Origin: Kribbella catacumbae DSM 19601
Lineage (GTDB): Bacteria; Actinomycetota; Actinomycetes; Propionibacteriales; Kribbellaceae
Assembly (NCBI RefSeq): GCF_000372465.1
Contig: NZ_AQUZ01000001.1
Coordinates: forward strand, 310,001-374,000
Length of the DNA: 64,000 bases
Direction: 5' to 3'
This document shows, one piece after another, positions 46,627-56,186 of the stretch; position 1 is the stretch's first letter; the number at the start of each line of letters is the position of its first letter. The notes under the pieces are model-generated. The model had not been told where the DNA came from. It saw nothing but the letters and a program-made list of their open reading frames with translations, and did not search any database. Made by a program: the position numbers and the translations under genes.

Positions 46627-47720
46627 ACGTCCTCCCTGGCCCGCGGATCGATCAGTCCGTAGACCGAGTCCGCGATGAAGTTCGCCGCCAGTACCGACAG
46701 CGAGATGATCAGGAACAGCGCCTGCATCAGCTGGTAGTCCACGCTCGTCACCGACTGGTAGAAGAGGTAGCCGACGCCCGGGTAGGCGAACACCACCTCG
46801 GCCAGCAGCGACCCACCGACCACGAACCCGAGGGACACGGCCAGGCCGGTGACGCTGGGAAGGATCGCGTTCCGGGCGGCGTACTGCGTCATCACCCGGC
46901 GCGGCGACAGTCCCTTCGCCTCGGCGAGCAGCACGTAGTCCTCGGAGATGGTGGTGATCATCATGTTCCGCATGCCGAGCAGCCAGCCGCCGATCGACCC
47001 GGCGATGATCGTGAAGGCCGGCAGCAGCGCGTGGTGGATCACGCTCGGGACGAAGTAGAGGTCGAACGCGGGCACCAGGTTGTCGACGTCGTACCCATGG
47101 ATGTCGGGGAACCAGCCGAGCTTCCCGGCCAGGAACAGCTGGAGGAGCTGGGCGACCGCGAAGAACGGCAGCGCGCCGATGAACGTAGACAGCGGTGCCG
47201 CGATCGCGTCGAACCCGCGGCCCGGCCGGCGTCCGGCCAGGATGCCGAGACCCGTGCCGAGCAGGAACGCAAGGATGGTGGTGGTTCCGACCAGGCCGAG
47301 CGTCCACCAGATCCCCGACCCGATCACCTCCGAGACCGGGGTCGGATAGAACGCCGTCGAGATGCCGAAGTCACCGTGCGCGAGCTGGTTCAGGTAGCCG
47401 AAGTACTGCCGCCACAGCGGATCGTCCGAACCACCGAACAGCCGCTGGATCGCCCGCACCTGTTCGGCGGAGACTGTCTGCGTCCGGCGCAGGTTCTCGA
47501 TGATCGCGCCGGCCGGGTCACCCGGCATCAACCGGGGAATGAAGAAGTTCAGCGTGATCGCGACCCAGGTCGCGACCAGGTAGAACCGGACCCGGCGGGC
47601 GACGTACACCCACGACGACCGGCGGCCTCGCTTCGGCCCCGGACTAGCTAGGGGCTCCGCGCCGGGCGGCGGCACCGCGCTGCCGCCGCCCGAGTCGACG
47701 ACCTCGACACTCGACGTCAT
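46623..47720 (-). CDS. Opp-type ABC permease (OppB/DppB-like)
   Basis: A 365-residue membrane permease. An acidic and proline-rich N-terminal tail of about 40 residues precedes the first helix (FYLVATWVAITLNFFIPRLMPGDP near 47-70), whose FFIPRLMPGDP is the OppB signature. Five further helices follow, with the coupling loop YVLLAEAKGLSPRRVMTQYAARNAILP near 265. It starts seven bases after the binding-protein stop and is coupled to the OppC-like gene by a four-base overlap. Confidence 0.93.
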   Translation of the reverse strand: MTSSVEVVDSGGGSAVPPPGAEPLASPGPKRGRRSSWVYVARRVRFYLVATWVAITLNFFIPRLMPGDPAGAIIENLRRTQTVSAEQVRAIQRLFGGSDDPLWRQYFGYLNQLAHGDFGISTAFYPTPVSEVIGSGIWWTLGLVGTTTILAFLLGTGLGILAGRRPGRGFDAIAAPLSTFIGALPFFAVAQLLQLFLAGKLGWFPDIHGYDVDNLVPAFDLYFVPSVIHHALLPAFTIIAGSIGGWLLGMRNMMITTISEDYVLLAEAKGLSPRRVMTQYAARNAILPSVTGLAVSLGFVVGGSLLAEVVFAYPGVGYLFYQSVTSVDYQLMQALFLIISLSVLAANFIADSVYGLIDPRAREDV

Positions 47721-47727
47721 CCGGCTG

Positions 47728-49416
47728 TCAGCTTCCGTATGTGTCGGGGTTCGGCTTCAGCGACAGAACCACCCGGAGATTGTCACCCGCGGCCCACGGC
47801 GGCGGCATCGCATACGGGTTCTCCTCGTTCGGCCAGCCGACCCAGTGCTTGGAGTTGTACTCCGCCGACGCGCCGATGCTCGCCACCGGGAAGCTCGGCA
47901 CCTTCTCGACCATGACCTTCTGCAGCTCGCCGACCACCTTCAGCTGCTCGGCCGGGTCACCGGTCTCGGACAGCTTCTTCAGCAACGCGTCCGTGGCCGG
48001 GTCCTTCCAGCTTCCGTAGTTTGCCCAGGCGCCGGCGTTCTTGGAGCTGAGGATGTCGTCGTAGTAGCTCCACGGGTTCGCTCCGTACACCGCGCCTCCG
48101 ACCGTGACGTCCAGGTCGGCCGACTTCTTCAGCGCGTCGAGCTGGGTACCGGGTACCGGCCGTACGTTGGCCTTGACGCCGATCTTCTTCCACTGCTCGG
48201 CGATGATCTGGTCCCGCTGGATGGCGTCCTTGTACTCCGCGTTCTCCGGCAGGTCGACGGTCAGCTGCTTGCCGTCCGGTCCGACCAGCTGGTCACCCTT
48301 CTTGGTGTACCCGGCCTTGGCCAGCTCGGCCAGCGCCGCCTCGGCGTTCGCCTTGCCGTAGGGCAGATCCTTGTACTGCGGGGCGATCCACTTGCCCTGG
48401 GTCTTCTGGTCCATCCCGGTCGGGTTGATCGAGTACGACAGGTCCTGGGTGACGATCTTCATCACCTGGTCGCCGTCGATCGCCAGCGACAGGCCCTTGC
48501 GGACGCTCGCGTTGTCGAACGGCTTGCGGGCCGGGTTGTAGTACACGTTCAGCGAGCCGTACGACGGGTACCAGGCATGGTTGTGCTTCGGGTCCTTGTC
48601 GACGTAGACCTTCTTGACGTTCGGGATCGCACCGCCGGACCACTCCAGCTCGCCCGACATCAGCTTCTGCTCCTCGGCCTGGCCGAGAATCGGGATCTTG
48701 ATCTGCGGGACCGGCACCTTCTGCTTCCAGTAGTCGGCCCGGGCCTGCAGCACGACCTGCTGGCTGGAGAACTGCCCGAGCTTGTACGGCCCGCTGACCA
48801 CCGGCTCGGGGTTCGTCCACTTCTTCAGGTCCTGCGACTCCCAGATCTTCTTCGGCACGATCGAGACGCCGCCGATGGTGCTCTCCAGCGTGTACGCCGG
48901 GCCGGCGAAGGTTATCTCCGCGGTCTTGGCGTCCACCGCCTTGGCGGCGACGTACTCGAACTTCTGCAGCTCCGGGTCCTTCTTGAGCGCCTCGAGGGTG
49001 AAGACCAGGTCGTCGGCCGTGACCGGGGAGCCGTCGCTCCAGGTCGCGGCGTCATTGAGCTTGATGGTGATCTTCTTGCCGTCCGGCGACCACACGGGCT
49101 TGTCCGCCAGCCACGGGATGAACTCGCCCTCTTTGAGGATGTTGAACATCCACAGCGGCTCGTACAGGAAGAACGTGCCCGAGGTGGCCGTCGGCGAGAA
49201 CGGGTTGAAGTTCCGCACGAAGGTCGATTGGCCACCGGCCAGCCCGGCCGTCAGCGCGGTCGGGCAGGACGCCTTGCTGCAGGTGTAGCCGGGGTCGTAG
49301 CCACCCAACTGCTCGGACTTCTTCGCATTCGGTGAATTGGGACTGGTGCAGCCCACCACGGTGATCGCGACCGCGACCGCGAGAGCACCCAGCACCGCTG
49401 GGGAACGCTTCCTCAT
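47728..49416 (-). CDS. Solute-binding lipoprotein, SBP family 5
   Basis: A 562-residue extracellular binding protein for the Opp-type transporter. The signal ends in a lipobox VVGC near 24, so the mature protein is lipid anchored. Family 5 hallmarks: FVRNFNPFSPTATSGTFFLYEPL near 68, WSDGSPVTADDLVFTLEAL near 130, and a long mixed second lobe. Related proteins in actinobacteria bind peptides or oligosaccharides such as cellobiose or mannobiose. ATG 49416 begins the signal peptide; the frame extends upstream to 49506 but lacks signal character. First gene of its operon, behind a repeat-bearing promoter region. Confidence 0.92.
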   Translation of the reverse strand: MRKRSPAVLGALAVAVAITVVGCTSPNSPNAKKSEQLGGYDPGYTCSKASCPTALTAGLAGGQSTFVRNFNPFSPTATSGTFFLYEPLWMFNILKEGEFIPWLADKPVWSPDGKKITIKLNDAATWSDGSPVTADDLVFTLEALKKDPELQKFEYVAAKAVDAKTAEITFAGPAYTLESTIGGVSIVPKKIWESQDLKKWTNPEPVVSGPYKLGQFSSQQVVLQARADYWKQKVPVPQIKIPILGQAEEQKLMSGELEWSGGAIPNVKKVYVDKDPKHNHAWYPSYGSLNVYYNPARKPFDNASVRKGLSLAIDGDQVMKIVTQDLSYSINPTGMDQKTQGKWIAPQYKDLPYGKANAEAALAELAKAGYTKKGDQLVGPDGKQLTVDLPENAEYKDAIQRDQIIAEQWKKIGVKANVRPVPGTQLDALKKSADLDVTVGGAVYGANPWSYYDDILSSKNAGAWANYGSWKDPATDALLKKLSETGDPAEQLKVVGELQKVMVEKVPSFPVASIGASAEYNSKHWVGWPNEENPYAMPPPWAAGDNLRVVLSLKPNPDTYGS

Positions 49417-49479
49417 GACGACTCCGTTTCCCTGGCGGCCGACCTCGGGAGGCAGGCCGGACCGGACGAGAGGGCATAC

Positions 49480-49506
49480 GTTGTCAATGCATGTGAGTGT
49501 TGTCAA
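49480..49506. promoter_or_regulatory. Tandem GTTGTCAA repeats upstream of the Opp-type operon
   Basis: GTTGTCAA occurs at 49480-49487 and 49499-49506, 19 bases apart, with a third, imperfect copy GTTGTCTT at 49591-49598. Read on the minus strand, this gives TTGACAAC twice within 90 bases upstream of the binding-protein start. Either copy could be part of a -35 box (TTGACA); the spacing of about two helical turns also suits a repressor or activator site. Confidence 0.5.
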
Positions 49507-49690
49507 CCATCAATCTTCGCGCAAGAATGTGCGTCGTTGAGCGTGTTCACACCAAGCAACGCGACCCCTTGACAGCGCCAGAGAGATATCGTTGTCTTGA
49601 CCCCGTCGACCACAGAAATCATCGGGCCCGACGGCCCGCTCGCCCTGATCGACGCCTTGGAACGGCGCCCATAGTTGCCAGCAGTGGTCG

Positions 49691-51925
49691 CTAAGCGGCG
49701 TAGACACGCGCGGAGACGACATGAGCACGCGATGCTCCATTGGTAGCTCGCGCCACCAGCCGCAACCGCGAGAGGGTCAGAGGGGCCGGTAGCCGATGGC
49801 TCTGCCGGCGCCGCCGGTTCTCTGTCACAGTGGCCACCGTCTGCCACGTACCAGAGGCATCAGCCACCTGTACTTCGTAGTCCCGCACCAGAGTCGGCAG
49901 TACGTCGAACGGCGTCCGGTGGTGATGGAGGTTGATCAGATCCTCCTCCACGTCGTCATTCAGGATCACCACTACTTCAGCCACCTCCACCGGCTCGGGC
50001 CAAGCCAGTTCCAGCCAAGGCACCGAGTCCCAGGCAAGGTCTTCGGACACCCACACTTGCGGGCCTCCATATGGACGCCCGAAGCCGCCAACCACCTTGT
50101 TCGGCGCATAGGAATCGGACTCGGCCCCTAGCCGGAAGCACAGACTCGCCCGCGGCAGGATGTGCTTCCACTCCCGGAATTGCTCCGTGTACTGCTCGTC
50201 GGGATCCGGACTCCGATGCGCGAAGAAGATCATCCCTGGCAGTGCCGAGTCCGCGACATGCAATGCGATCGAGGGATTCGCCTTCAGAACAAGCACCGCG
50301 TTCTGCGCCTGCTCAGGTCTCCATGTCACTGGAAACCGCACCCACCGCTTCTCGCCGGCGTCCACCTCCATGGTCCACTCGGCGAGCTTCCGCAGCGGCA
50401 GGTAGTTCTGCGGCTTCAGTGGATCGTGCAGCTCAACAGTGAGCCTCGTCGCCACAGCGGCATCCACCAGCAGCTCCAGACCATCCAGCTCGGGATCGAC
50501 CGGCACCACCATCGCCAGGTCGGTAGCAAGCTCGCGAGTCCCAGCAGATACCTCCACCGCCATCCGCCGCAGTGTCGAGGAGGCCGTCACCGACGCCGTC
50601 AGCGCGACGTTGTCCGGGTCAGTGTCTGCAACACCCAGCACAGACGCGTCCGCGCGATGCAACGCCTTCCGCACCAGGTCGAAATGCTCAGTAGCCAGCT
50701 CACGAGGAGTAAGCCCGGCCCGCGACGCCACCGAAGCAGCCACCCCGGCCGCCTCACCCAGTACTGCGCACGTCGCCATCACCCGAGTAGTCCCGAACGC
50801 CACATGACTGGCGCTGATGTTCCTGCCCGCCATCCACAGGTTCCGCACGTTCCGCGAGTACAGCGACCGCAGCGGGATGTGGTAGTTCCCATCCGGGTGC
50901 CAGTGCCTCGACCCGCGCTCGGTCGCGTACATTCCGCCCGGCGGGTGTAGGTCGACCGACCAGCCACCGAAGGCGACTCGGTCTTCGAAGAGCTCTTGCC
51001 CGAGGACGTCGTGCTGCGTGAGCACGTGGTCCCCCAGGAACCGCCGGTACTCGCGTTTGCCCGGGAGCGACCCGATCCACTCGAGCGTGAGGTTGTCGGC
51101 GTCGTACAGCCCGGAGTTCTTGAGGTGGTCCCAGATCCCGTAGACCGCGGCCTGCAGTTCGTCGCGGATCAGCTCGTTGTCGTCGACGACGTCGAGCTCG
51201 CCACCCCACTCGACCCACCAGTTGGCGCAGCCGTTGTGGTCGGTCCGGATCACCCGGCGCTCCGGGATGGAGGTCTTGGTGATGTCGAGCGCGAACGAGG
51301 GCGGAACGTACTTCACCGGATGCCCGACATCCTTGCTGTAGAAGAGGATCGTGCTGCCGAGTGTGTTGCGGTCTGGGACCTCCGGCGCCCACGACTCGCC
51401 GTACTGCGACCTGGGCTCGCGTCCGGTCACGTAGTCCGCACCGGCCAGGAACCCGATCAGCCCGTCGCCCGTGCAGTCGAGGAAGACCGGACCGGTGAAG
51501 TGAATCTCCTTCTCCGACCCCATCTGCCAGCCGGTCACCGACGTGATCACCCGGTCGCCGGCCGGCCCGGACGCCTCCACGGTCCGGACGTCGGTGTTGA
51601 GGTAGAGCGTGATGCTCGGCTCCGCCCGGACCGCTTCCAGTACGACGAGGTCCCAGTAGTACGGGTTGCCCTCGGGATTGCGGTACTGGTTCTCGACGAA
51701 GAGCTCGCCCATGATCCCGGTCTCGCGGGCGAAGTGCTGGACGCCGTGGGCGGTGGCACCGCAGACCCAGACCCGCACCTCGCTGGAGGAGTTGCCCCCG
51801 AGCACCGGGCGGTTCTGGATCAGGGAGACCGTGCTCCCCTGCCGGGCGGCGCCGATCGCCGCGCAGACGCCGGCCAGGCCACCACCCACCACGATCAGGT
51901 CGGACTGGACGTGGAGTTGCTGCAT
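49691..51925 (-). CDS. FAD-dependent oxidoreductase with C-terminal beta domain
   Basis: A 744-residue protein of the FAD_oxidored family. The dinucleotide site is LIVVGGGLAGVCAAIGAARQG near 10-30, followed by VLGGNSSSEVRVWVCGA near 41, which is typical for this family, and a distal FAD contact WMAGRNISASHVAFGTTRVM near 370. From about 450 the chain changes to beta-rich sequence without flavin motifs, perhaps a carbohydrate-binding-like module. Such proteins occur in glycan utilisation loci; the substrate is unknown. It is the last gene of the sugar ABC transporter operon, eight bases after the RpiR gene, so likely acts on the imported compound. No signal peptide. Confidence 0.88.
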   Translation of the reverse strand: MQQLHVQSDLIVVGGGLAGVCAAIGAARQGSTVSLIQNRPVLGGNSSSEVRVWVCGATAHGVQHFARETGIMGELFVENQYRNPEGNPYYWDLVVLEAVRAEPSITLYLNTDVRTVEASGPAGDRVITSVTGWQMGSEKEIHFTGPVFLDCTGDGLIGFLAGADYVTGREPRSQYGESWAPEVPDRNTLGSTILFYSKDVGHPVKYVPPSFALDITKTSIPERRVIRTDHNGCANWWVEWGGELDVVDDNELIRDELQAAVYGIWDHLKNSGLYDADNLTLEWIGSLPGKREYRRFLGDHVLTQHDVLGQELFEDRVAFGGWSVDLHPPGGMYATERGSRHWHPDGNYHIPLRSLYSRNVRNLWMAGRNISASHVAFGTTRVMATCAVLGEAAGVAASVASRAGLTPRELATEHFDLVRKALHRADASVLGVADTDPDNVALTASVTASSTLRRMAVEVSAGTRELATDLAMVVPVDPELDGLELLVDAAVATRLTVELHDPLKPQNYLPLRKLAEWTMEVDAGEKRWVRFPVTWRPEQAQNAVLVLKANPSIALHVADSALPGMIFFAHRSPDPDEQYTEQFREWKHILPRASLCFRLGAESDSYAPNKVVGGFGRPYGGPQVWVSEDLAWDSVPWLELAWPEPVEVAEVVVILNDDVEEDLINLHHHRTPFDVLPTLVRDYEVQVADASGTWQTVATVTENRRRRQSHRLPAPLTLSRLRLVARATNGASRAHVVSARVYAA

Positions 51926-51933
51926 GCAATCAC

Positions 51934-52824
51934 CTATCTGGTATCTGGATGCACGACCGGTTGCCCCGGCCCGTTCGGGTGGTTGGCGGTGAGGTGGTCC
52001 GGGACGCGCTGGGCGACCAGGACGAAGAGCAGGCCGGCCGTGAGAGTGTCACTGGCCCGGCCGGCGAAGAACTCGGTCCAGGTACCGCCGGCCGGAGTAC
52101 CGGTGTCGAGGCCGACCTCGGCCTCCGTACCGACCGGCGAGTCGGCGACGCCGGTGATCGCCACCGTGAGGGCACCCTCGGCCTTCGAGCGACGGATGAA
52201 CTCCAGCGTCGCCGGGTCGATGCCGGACCGCGACACGACCAGCGCGACATCTCCGTCACCGAGCAGCCCGGAGGCGATCTGCGCGGACTGCGGTCCGTCG
52301 AAGAACCAGACCGGGATGCCGATCCGCAGCAACCTGATGTACAGCTCGCGGGCCGGGATCGCGTCGCCCCACTCGCCGTAGATATGGGTACGGCGCGCGC
52401 CGGCGATCGCGTCCGCCACCCGGGCCGCGGCGACCAGGTCGATCGACCCCAGCGCGTTCCGCAGCGCGTTCGCCTGGGTGCCGGCCAGCACGTGCAGCAC
52501 CTGCTCGGGCGGATCCGCCGGGCCGATGGCCAGGCCGATGTCACTCGTCCAGCCCGCCTCCAGTCCTCGGCCGACCTCCATCGCCAGCGCAGCACGCAGC
52601 GCGGGGTATCCGGCGAACCCGAGGTGCGTCGAGAGCCGGGTCACCGTGGCCGCCGAGGTCCCGGCGGCCGTCGCGAGCTTGGTGATCGAGCCGCGCGCCA
52701 CCTCGTCGGGGTTGGCCAGGATGTGCTCCGCCACCCGGTGCATCGAGCCGTTCAGATCGGGCAGGGCCCGCTTGACCACCTGCAGCGGGCTCGGGCTGTC
52801 GGCTCTGTCCATCTCTACTCCCAT
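51934..52824 (-). CDS. RpiR-family transcriptional regulator (HTH + SIS)
   Basis: A 296-residue regulator. The N-terminal RpiR helix-turn-helix is ITKLATAAGTSAATVTRLSTHLGFAGYPALR near 44-74, and a sugar isomerase (SIS) domain follows from about 115 to 260 (THIYGEWGDAIPARELYIRLLRIG; DVALVVSRSGIDPATLEFIRRSK). Such proteins sense phosphorylated sugars and usually repress the operon they belong to. It is between the permease genes and the oxidoreductase, so it probably controls this operon. Confidence 0.92.
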   Translation of the reverse strand: MGVEMDRADSPSPLQVVKRALPDLNGSMHRVAEHILANPDEVARGSITKLATAAGTSAATVTRLSTHLGFAGYPALRAALAMEVGRGLEAGWTSDIGLAIGPADPPEQVLHVLAGTQANALRNALGSIDLVAAARVADAIAGARRTHIYGEWGDAIPARELYIRLLRIGIPVWFFDGPQSAQIASGLLGDGDVALVVSRSGIDPATLEFIRRSKAEGALTVAITGVADSPVGTEAEVGLDTGTPAGGTWTEFFAGRASDTLTAGLLFVLVAQRVPDHLTANHPNGPGQPVVHPDTR

Positions 52825-52846
52825 CCCGCGATCATCACGTATCCCT

Positions 52847-53692
52847 CTACTTGATGCCGGTATGGGTCATGGCGGCGACGAAGCGCCGTTGCAGGAGGAC
52901 GAAGACGAGGAGCACCGGCACGATCGAGACCACCGAGGCGGCCATCGTCAGGCCGGGTGCGATCGAGCCCTGTTCGTCGACGAAGTTGGTCAGGCTGAGC
53001 GGCAGGGTGTACTGGTCGGGGCTGCTGATCAGGACCAGCGGTGTCTCGTAGTCGTTCCAGGACCAGACGAAGGCCAGGATGCCGAGCGCACTCAGTACCG
53101 GCGCGGCCTGCGGCAGGTAGATCCTGCTGAAGATCTGCCACTCGTTGGCGCCGTCCATCCGGGCCGCCTCGGCGAACTCGGCCGGCTGGCTGACGAAGAA
53201 CTGGCGCATCAGGAAGGTGCCGAGCACGGTGAACATGCCGGGCAGGATGAGCGCCCACAGCGTGTCGTACAGGCCGAGCCTCTGGAAGTAGATGAACCGC
53301 GGCACCAGCAGCAACTGCGCGGGAATGATCGCGGTCGCCAGGTAGAGCAGGAAGAGCCGGTCGCGGCCGCGGAACGCCATCCGGGCGAAGGCATAGCCCG
53401 CCATCGTCGCGGTGATCAGCTCACCCGCCACCCGGAGCAGAGCGACCAGCACCGAGCGGCCGAAGGCCGGCAGGACGGAGGTTTCGCCGACCAGGACGGT
53501 CTTGAAGTTCTCCCACTGGGCCGGGTCCGGGATCCACTGCATCGGAACCCTGAAGGCGTCGACGTCCTGTTTCAGCGCGGTCGACAGCATCCAGGCGAAC
53601 GGCGCGAGGAAGGCGATCGCGAGGATCCACAGCGGGATTCCCCAGTACCACTTGGCTTTCGCTGCCCGTTGCTGTGTCATCGTCCTAGTCAT
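52847..53692 (-). CDS. Sugar ABC permease (MalG-like, CUT1)
   Basis: A 281-residue inner-membrane permease with six helices. The first is GIPLWILAIAFLAPFAWML near 18, and the EAA coupling loop is EFAEAARMDGANEWQIFSRIYLPQAAPV near 178, fitting the CUT1 carbohydrate family. It overlaps the other permease by eight bases. No ATPase gene lies in the operon; CUT1 systems often share one MsiK-like ATPase encoded elsewhere. Confidence 0.94.
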   Translation of the reverse strand: MTRTMTQQRAAKAKWYWGIPLWILAIAFLAPFAWMLSTALKQDVDAFRVPMQWIPDPAQWENFKTVLVGETSVLPAFGRSVLVALLRVAGELITATMAGYAFARMAFRGRDRLFLLYLATAIIPAQLLLVPRFIYFQRLGLYDTLWALILPGMFTVLGTFLMRQFFVSQPAEFAEAARMDGANEWQIFSRIYLPQAAPVLSALGILAFVWSWNDYETPLVLISSPDQYTLPLSLTNFVDEQGSIAPGLTMAASVVSIVPVLLVFVLLQRRFVAAMTHTGIK

Positions 53693-54632
53693 TGAGAGCC
53701 CTCCCTCGCTGCGCCCGCCAGGTCAGCAGGGTCAGCACGAGTACCCCGGCGAACGTCACCAGGCCGATCGCCGAGGCGTAGCCGAACCGGTAGAACTGGA
53801 ATCCCGTCTGGTACATGTAGTACGAGATGGTCGTGGTGGAGTCGCCCGGGCCGCCGGAGGTGATCAGCGCGATCAGCCCGAAGCCCTGGGAAGCGCCGAT
53901 GGTCAGCGTCACGGCGAGGAAGATCGTTGTCGGAAGCAACGATGGCCAGGTGATGCAGCGGAACTTGGCCCAGACGCCGGCGCCGTCGATGTCGGCCGCC
54001 TCGTACAGCTGGCTCGGCGCGTCCTGCAGGGCGGACAGGTAGATCAGCGAGCAGTAGCCGACCCCACCCCAGACCGCCATCACGATCAGCGCCGGCAGCG
54101 CCCAGTGCGACGAGGCGAACCAGCCCGGCGAGATCCCGAAGATGTCCAGGGTCTGGTTGACGAGTCCGGACCGCGGGTTCATCAGCATCAGCCACGTCAT
54201 GCCGATCGCGACCGTGTTGACGATGTAGGGAAGGAAGAACGCGGCCCGTAGGACCGCACGGCCCGGCAGTGGGCGGTTCAGCGCGATCCCGAGCGCCAGT
54301 CCGAGGACGACGGTCAGGGGAACGCTGACTCCGACGTACAGGAGTGTCAGGCCGACAGCGTTCCAGAAGCCCGGGTCGCGGGCGATCGCGACGAAGTTGT
54401 CCAGGCCGTTGAAGTCGATGCCGCCGAGACCGGACACCAGGTTCCAGTCGGTGAAGGCGAGCAGGATCACGCTGATCAGCGGGATCAGGGTGAAGGCCAC
54501 GACGCCGAGCAGGTTCGGCGCGATGAAGGCCAGGCCGGTCCAGCCGCTGGGCTTGATGCCGCGGCCGGGTCCCTCGGCAGGTCGCCGTTCGACGGCGGTC
54601 CGCACTGGCGCGGGTGGAGTCGCGACGGTCAT
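53685..54632 (-). CDS. Sugar ABC permease (MalF-like, CUT1)
   Basis: A 315-residue permease. A basic tail precedes the first helix (LAFIAPNLLGVVAFTLIPLISVILLAF near 34-60). The long periplasmic loop is followed by five helices and the coupling loop LYEAADIDGAGVWAKFRCITWPSLLPT near 220. ATG 54632 shares one base with the stop of the binding-protein gene; the frame upstream of it, to 54725, is antisense to that gene. Partner of the MalG-like permease. Confidence 0.94.
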   Translation of the reverse strand: MTVATPPAPVRTAVERRPAEGPGRGIKPSGWTGLAFIAPNLLGVVAFTLIPLISVILLAFTDWNLVSGLGGIDFNGLDNFVAIARDPGFWNAVGLTLLYVGVSVPLTVVLGLALGIALNRPLPGRAVLRAAFFLPYIVNTVAIGMTWLMLMNPRSGLVNQTLDIFGISPGWFASSHWALPALIVMAVWGGVGYCSLIYLSALQDAPSQLYEAADIDGAGVWAKFRCITWPSLLPTTIFLAVTLTIGASQGFGLIALITSGGPGDSTTTISYYMYQTGFQFYRFGYASAIGLVTFAGVLVLTLLTWRAQRGRALND

Positions 54633-55933
54633 CAGGCACTCCCCTCGTTGCGGGCGATGGCGGCATTGGCCAGCCGGTAGACCTCGCGGATCGCGGGTCC
54701 TGGTGCTTTCTCGCCCAGCCAGCACAGGTCGCGTTGCTGGTTGTAGGCGAGGGTGATCTCGGGGAAGCCGGCCAGCTTGGTGTCGGTGGCGAGCTTGGGC
54801 TCGGCCTGCAGGACGACGCGACGGAAGGAGTCCAGGTCGAAGTACTTGTCCGGTTCCTTGCCGAGCAGGCCGGTGACCAGCTGGTCGTCGGTGACGTTGC
54901 CGAGCGTCGGGATCTTGCCTCCCGCGAGCATCGGTGCGGATCCCTCGGTCAGCCAGAACTTGATGAACTGCCAGGCCGCCTCGGTCTTGGCGGACTTCGG
55001 GTTCATCATGACGAAGTTGTTGTAGCTGCCGCCGTTCCAGTCACCGCCGCCCGGCACCGTCGGGGGTGGCACGAAGCCGACCTTGAAGTCGTGCGGGTAC
55101 AACTTCCCGTCGTACAGGTAGCGCAGGTTGAACGGCGCGGTCGGCCAGAGGTTGAACTCGGCCTTCAGGAACGAGTTCTGCTGGTACGTGTTGAGATGCC
55201 GGGCGAGCACCTCGCTCCAGCGGAACGTGCTGCCCTCGTCGATCATCGCGCGCCCGGTGGCCAGCGTCTGCTCGAAGACCGGGTCGTCGAAGTTGGACTT
55301 GCCGTCCTCGCCGTACCAGTAGTCCGGCCCGAGGGAGATCCGCGCGAGGTCGGGGACCGTGTACGCGCCGACGGTGCGGTCCGTGGTCAGTGAACGTGCG
55401 GTCGCGCGGAACTCGTCGATCGTCCAGCGCCGCGGCAGTTCCACTCCGGCCTGCCGGCGGAGCGTCTCGTTGACGAGCACGAAGTATGGCTCCCGGGCCG
55501 TGGCCAGCGCCTTCACCCGACCGTCCTCGACGAACGCCCGCGGCTGCTCGGCGTCGAGGAACAACGCGAGCTCCAGGTCCGCCTTCACCCGGTCGGTCAG
55601 ATCCGCGGCCATCCCTGATCCCGCTCTGAGGGCCAGCGATGCCGACGTGTACGTGAAGTACACGTCGATGTCCAGGCCACCTTGCAACGCGGTGTCCAGC
55701 TTCAGGTTGCCGCGGGGATCGTTGACGAACCGCGTGTAGTTCACCTTGTACTGCGGAAACTTCCGCTGGAACGCCTCCACCACCTTCCCCGGCCCGGACG
55801 CCGCCGGCACGCCGCCCCAGACCTGCAGAATCTCCGAACCCCGCTCGTCCCCGGAACACCCCGGCAACAGGCCGGCGGCACCAACGGCCCCAGCCCCCGC
55901 AAGGAACCGCCTCCGCGACAGCTCTCCTCGCAC
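54632..55933 (-). CDS. Sugar-binding lipoprotein (SBP family 1), Tat signal
   Basis: A 433-residue extracellular binding protein. The N-terminus combines a twin-arginine motif SRRRFLAGAG with a lipobox LLPGC near 28, so it is probably exported folded and lipid anchored. The mature part has the family 1 shape (ILQVWGGVPAASGPGKVVEAFQ; WQFIKFWLTEGSAPML near 340). GTG 55933 is preceded by AGAGGAG seven bases upstream, which decides it over the earlier ATG at 56005. First gene of the five-gene operon that ends with the FAD oxidoreductase. Confidence 0.93.
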   Translation of the reverse strand: MRGELSRRRFLAGAGAVGAAGLLPGCSGDERGSEILQVWGGVPAASGPGKVVEAFQRKFPQYKVNYTRFVNDPRGNLKLDTALQGGLDIDVYFTYTSASLALRAGSGMAADLTDRVKADLELALFLDAEQPRAFVEDGRVKALATAREPYFVLVNETLRRQAGVELPRRWTIDEFRATARSLTTDRTVGAYTVPDLARISLGPDYWYGEDGKSNFDDPVFEQTLATGRAMIDEGSTFRWSEVLARHLNTYQQNSFLKAEFNLWPTAPFNLRYLYDGKLYPHDFKVGFVPPPTVPGGGDWNGGSYNNFVMMNPKSAKTEAAWQFIKFWLTEGSAPMLAGGKIPTLGNVTDDQLVTGLLGKEPDKYFDLDSFRRVVLQAEPKLATDTKLAGFPEITLAYNQQRDLCWLGEKAPGPAIREVYRLANAAIARNEGSA

Positions 55934-56186
55934 AACTTTCTCCTCTCGATCACGGTTCGCCCGTCGAGTAGGCAAAAGATTATCCAGGTGAGCAGTTTCT
56001 GGCAACCAGTTGGTAAATGTTTTTCACCGGTGCCCAGGAGTTGACGGGACACACCACTAGACGTGGGAATCGAGCTTTCCGGCGGGGTAGGAAGCGGCGT
56101 CGGGGTCGGGGCTGGGACACGACGACGTCGCTGGGAGGCGATCGCGGCGGGGAGCCGGTCTGGATCCACGGGCCGGCTTTGACATT

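Noticed and set aside
49573-49600. Plus-strand promoter with TTGACA near 49570
   Set aside because: No -10 box at proper spacing and no plus-strand gene follows.
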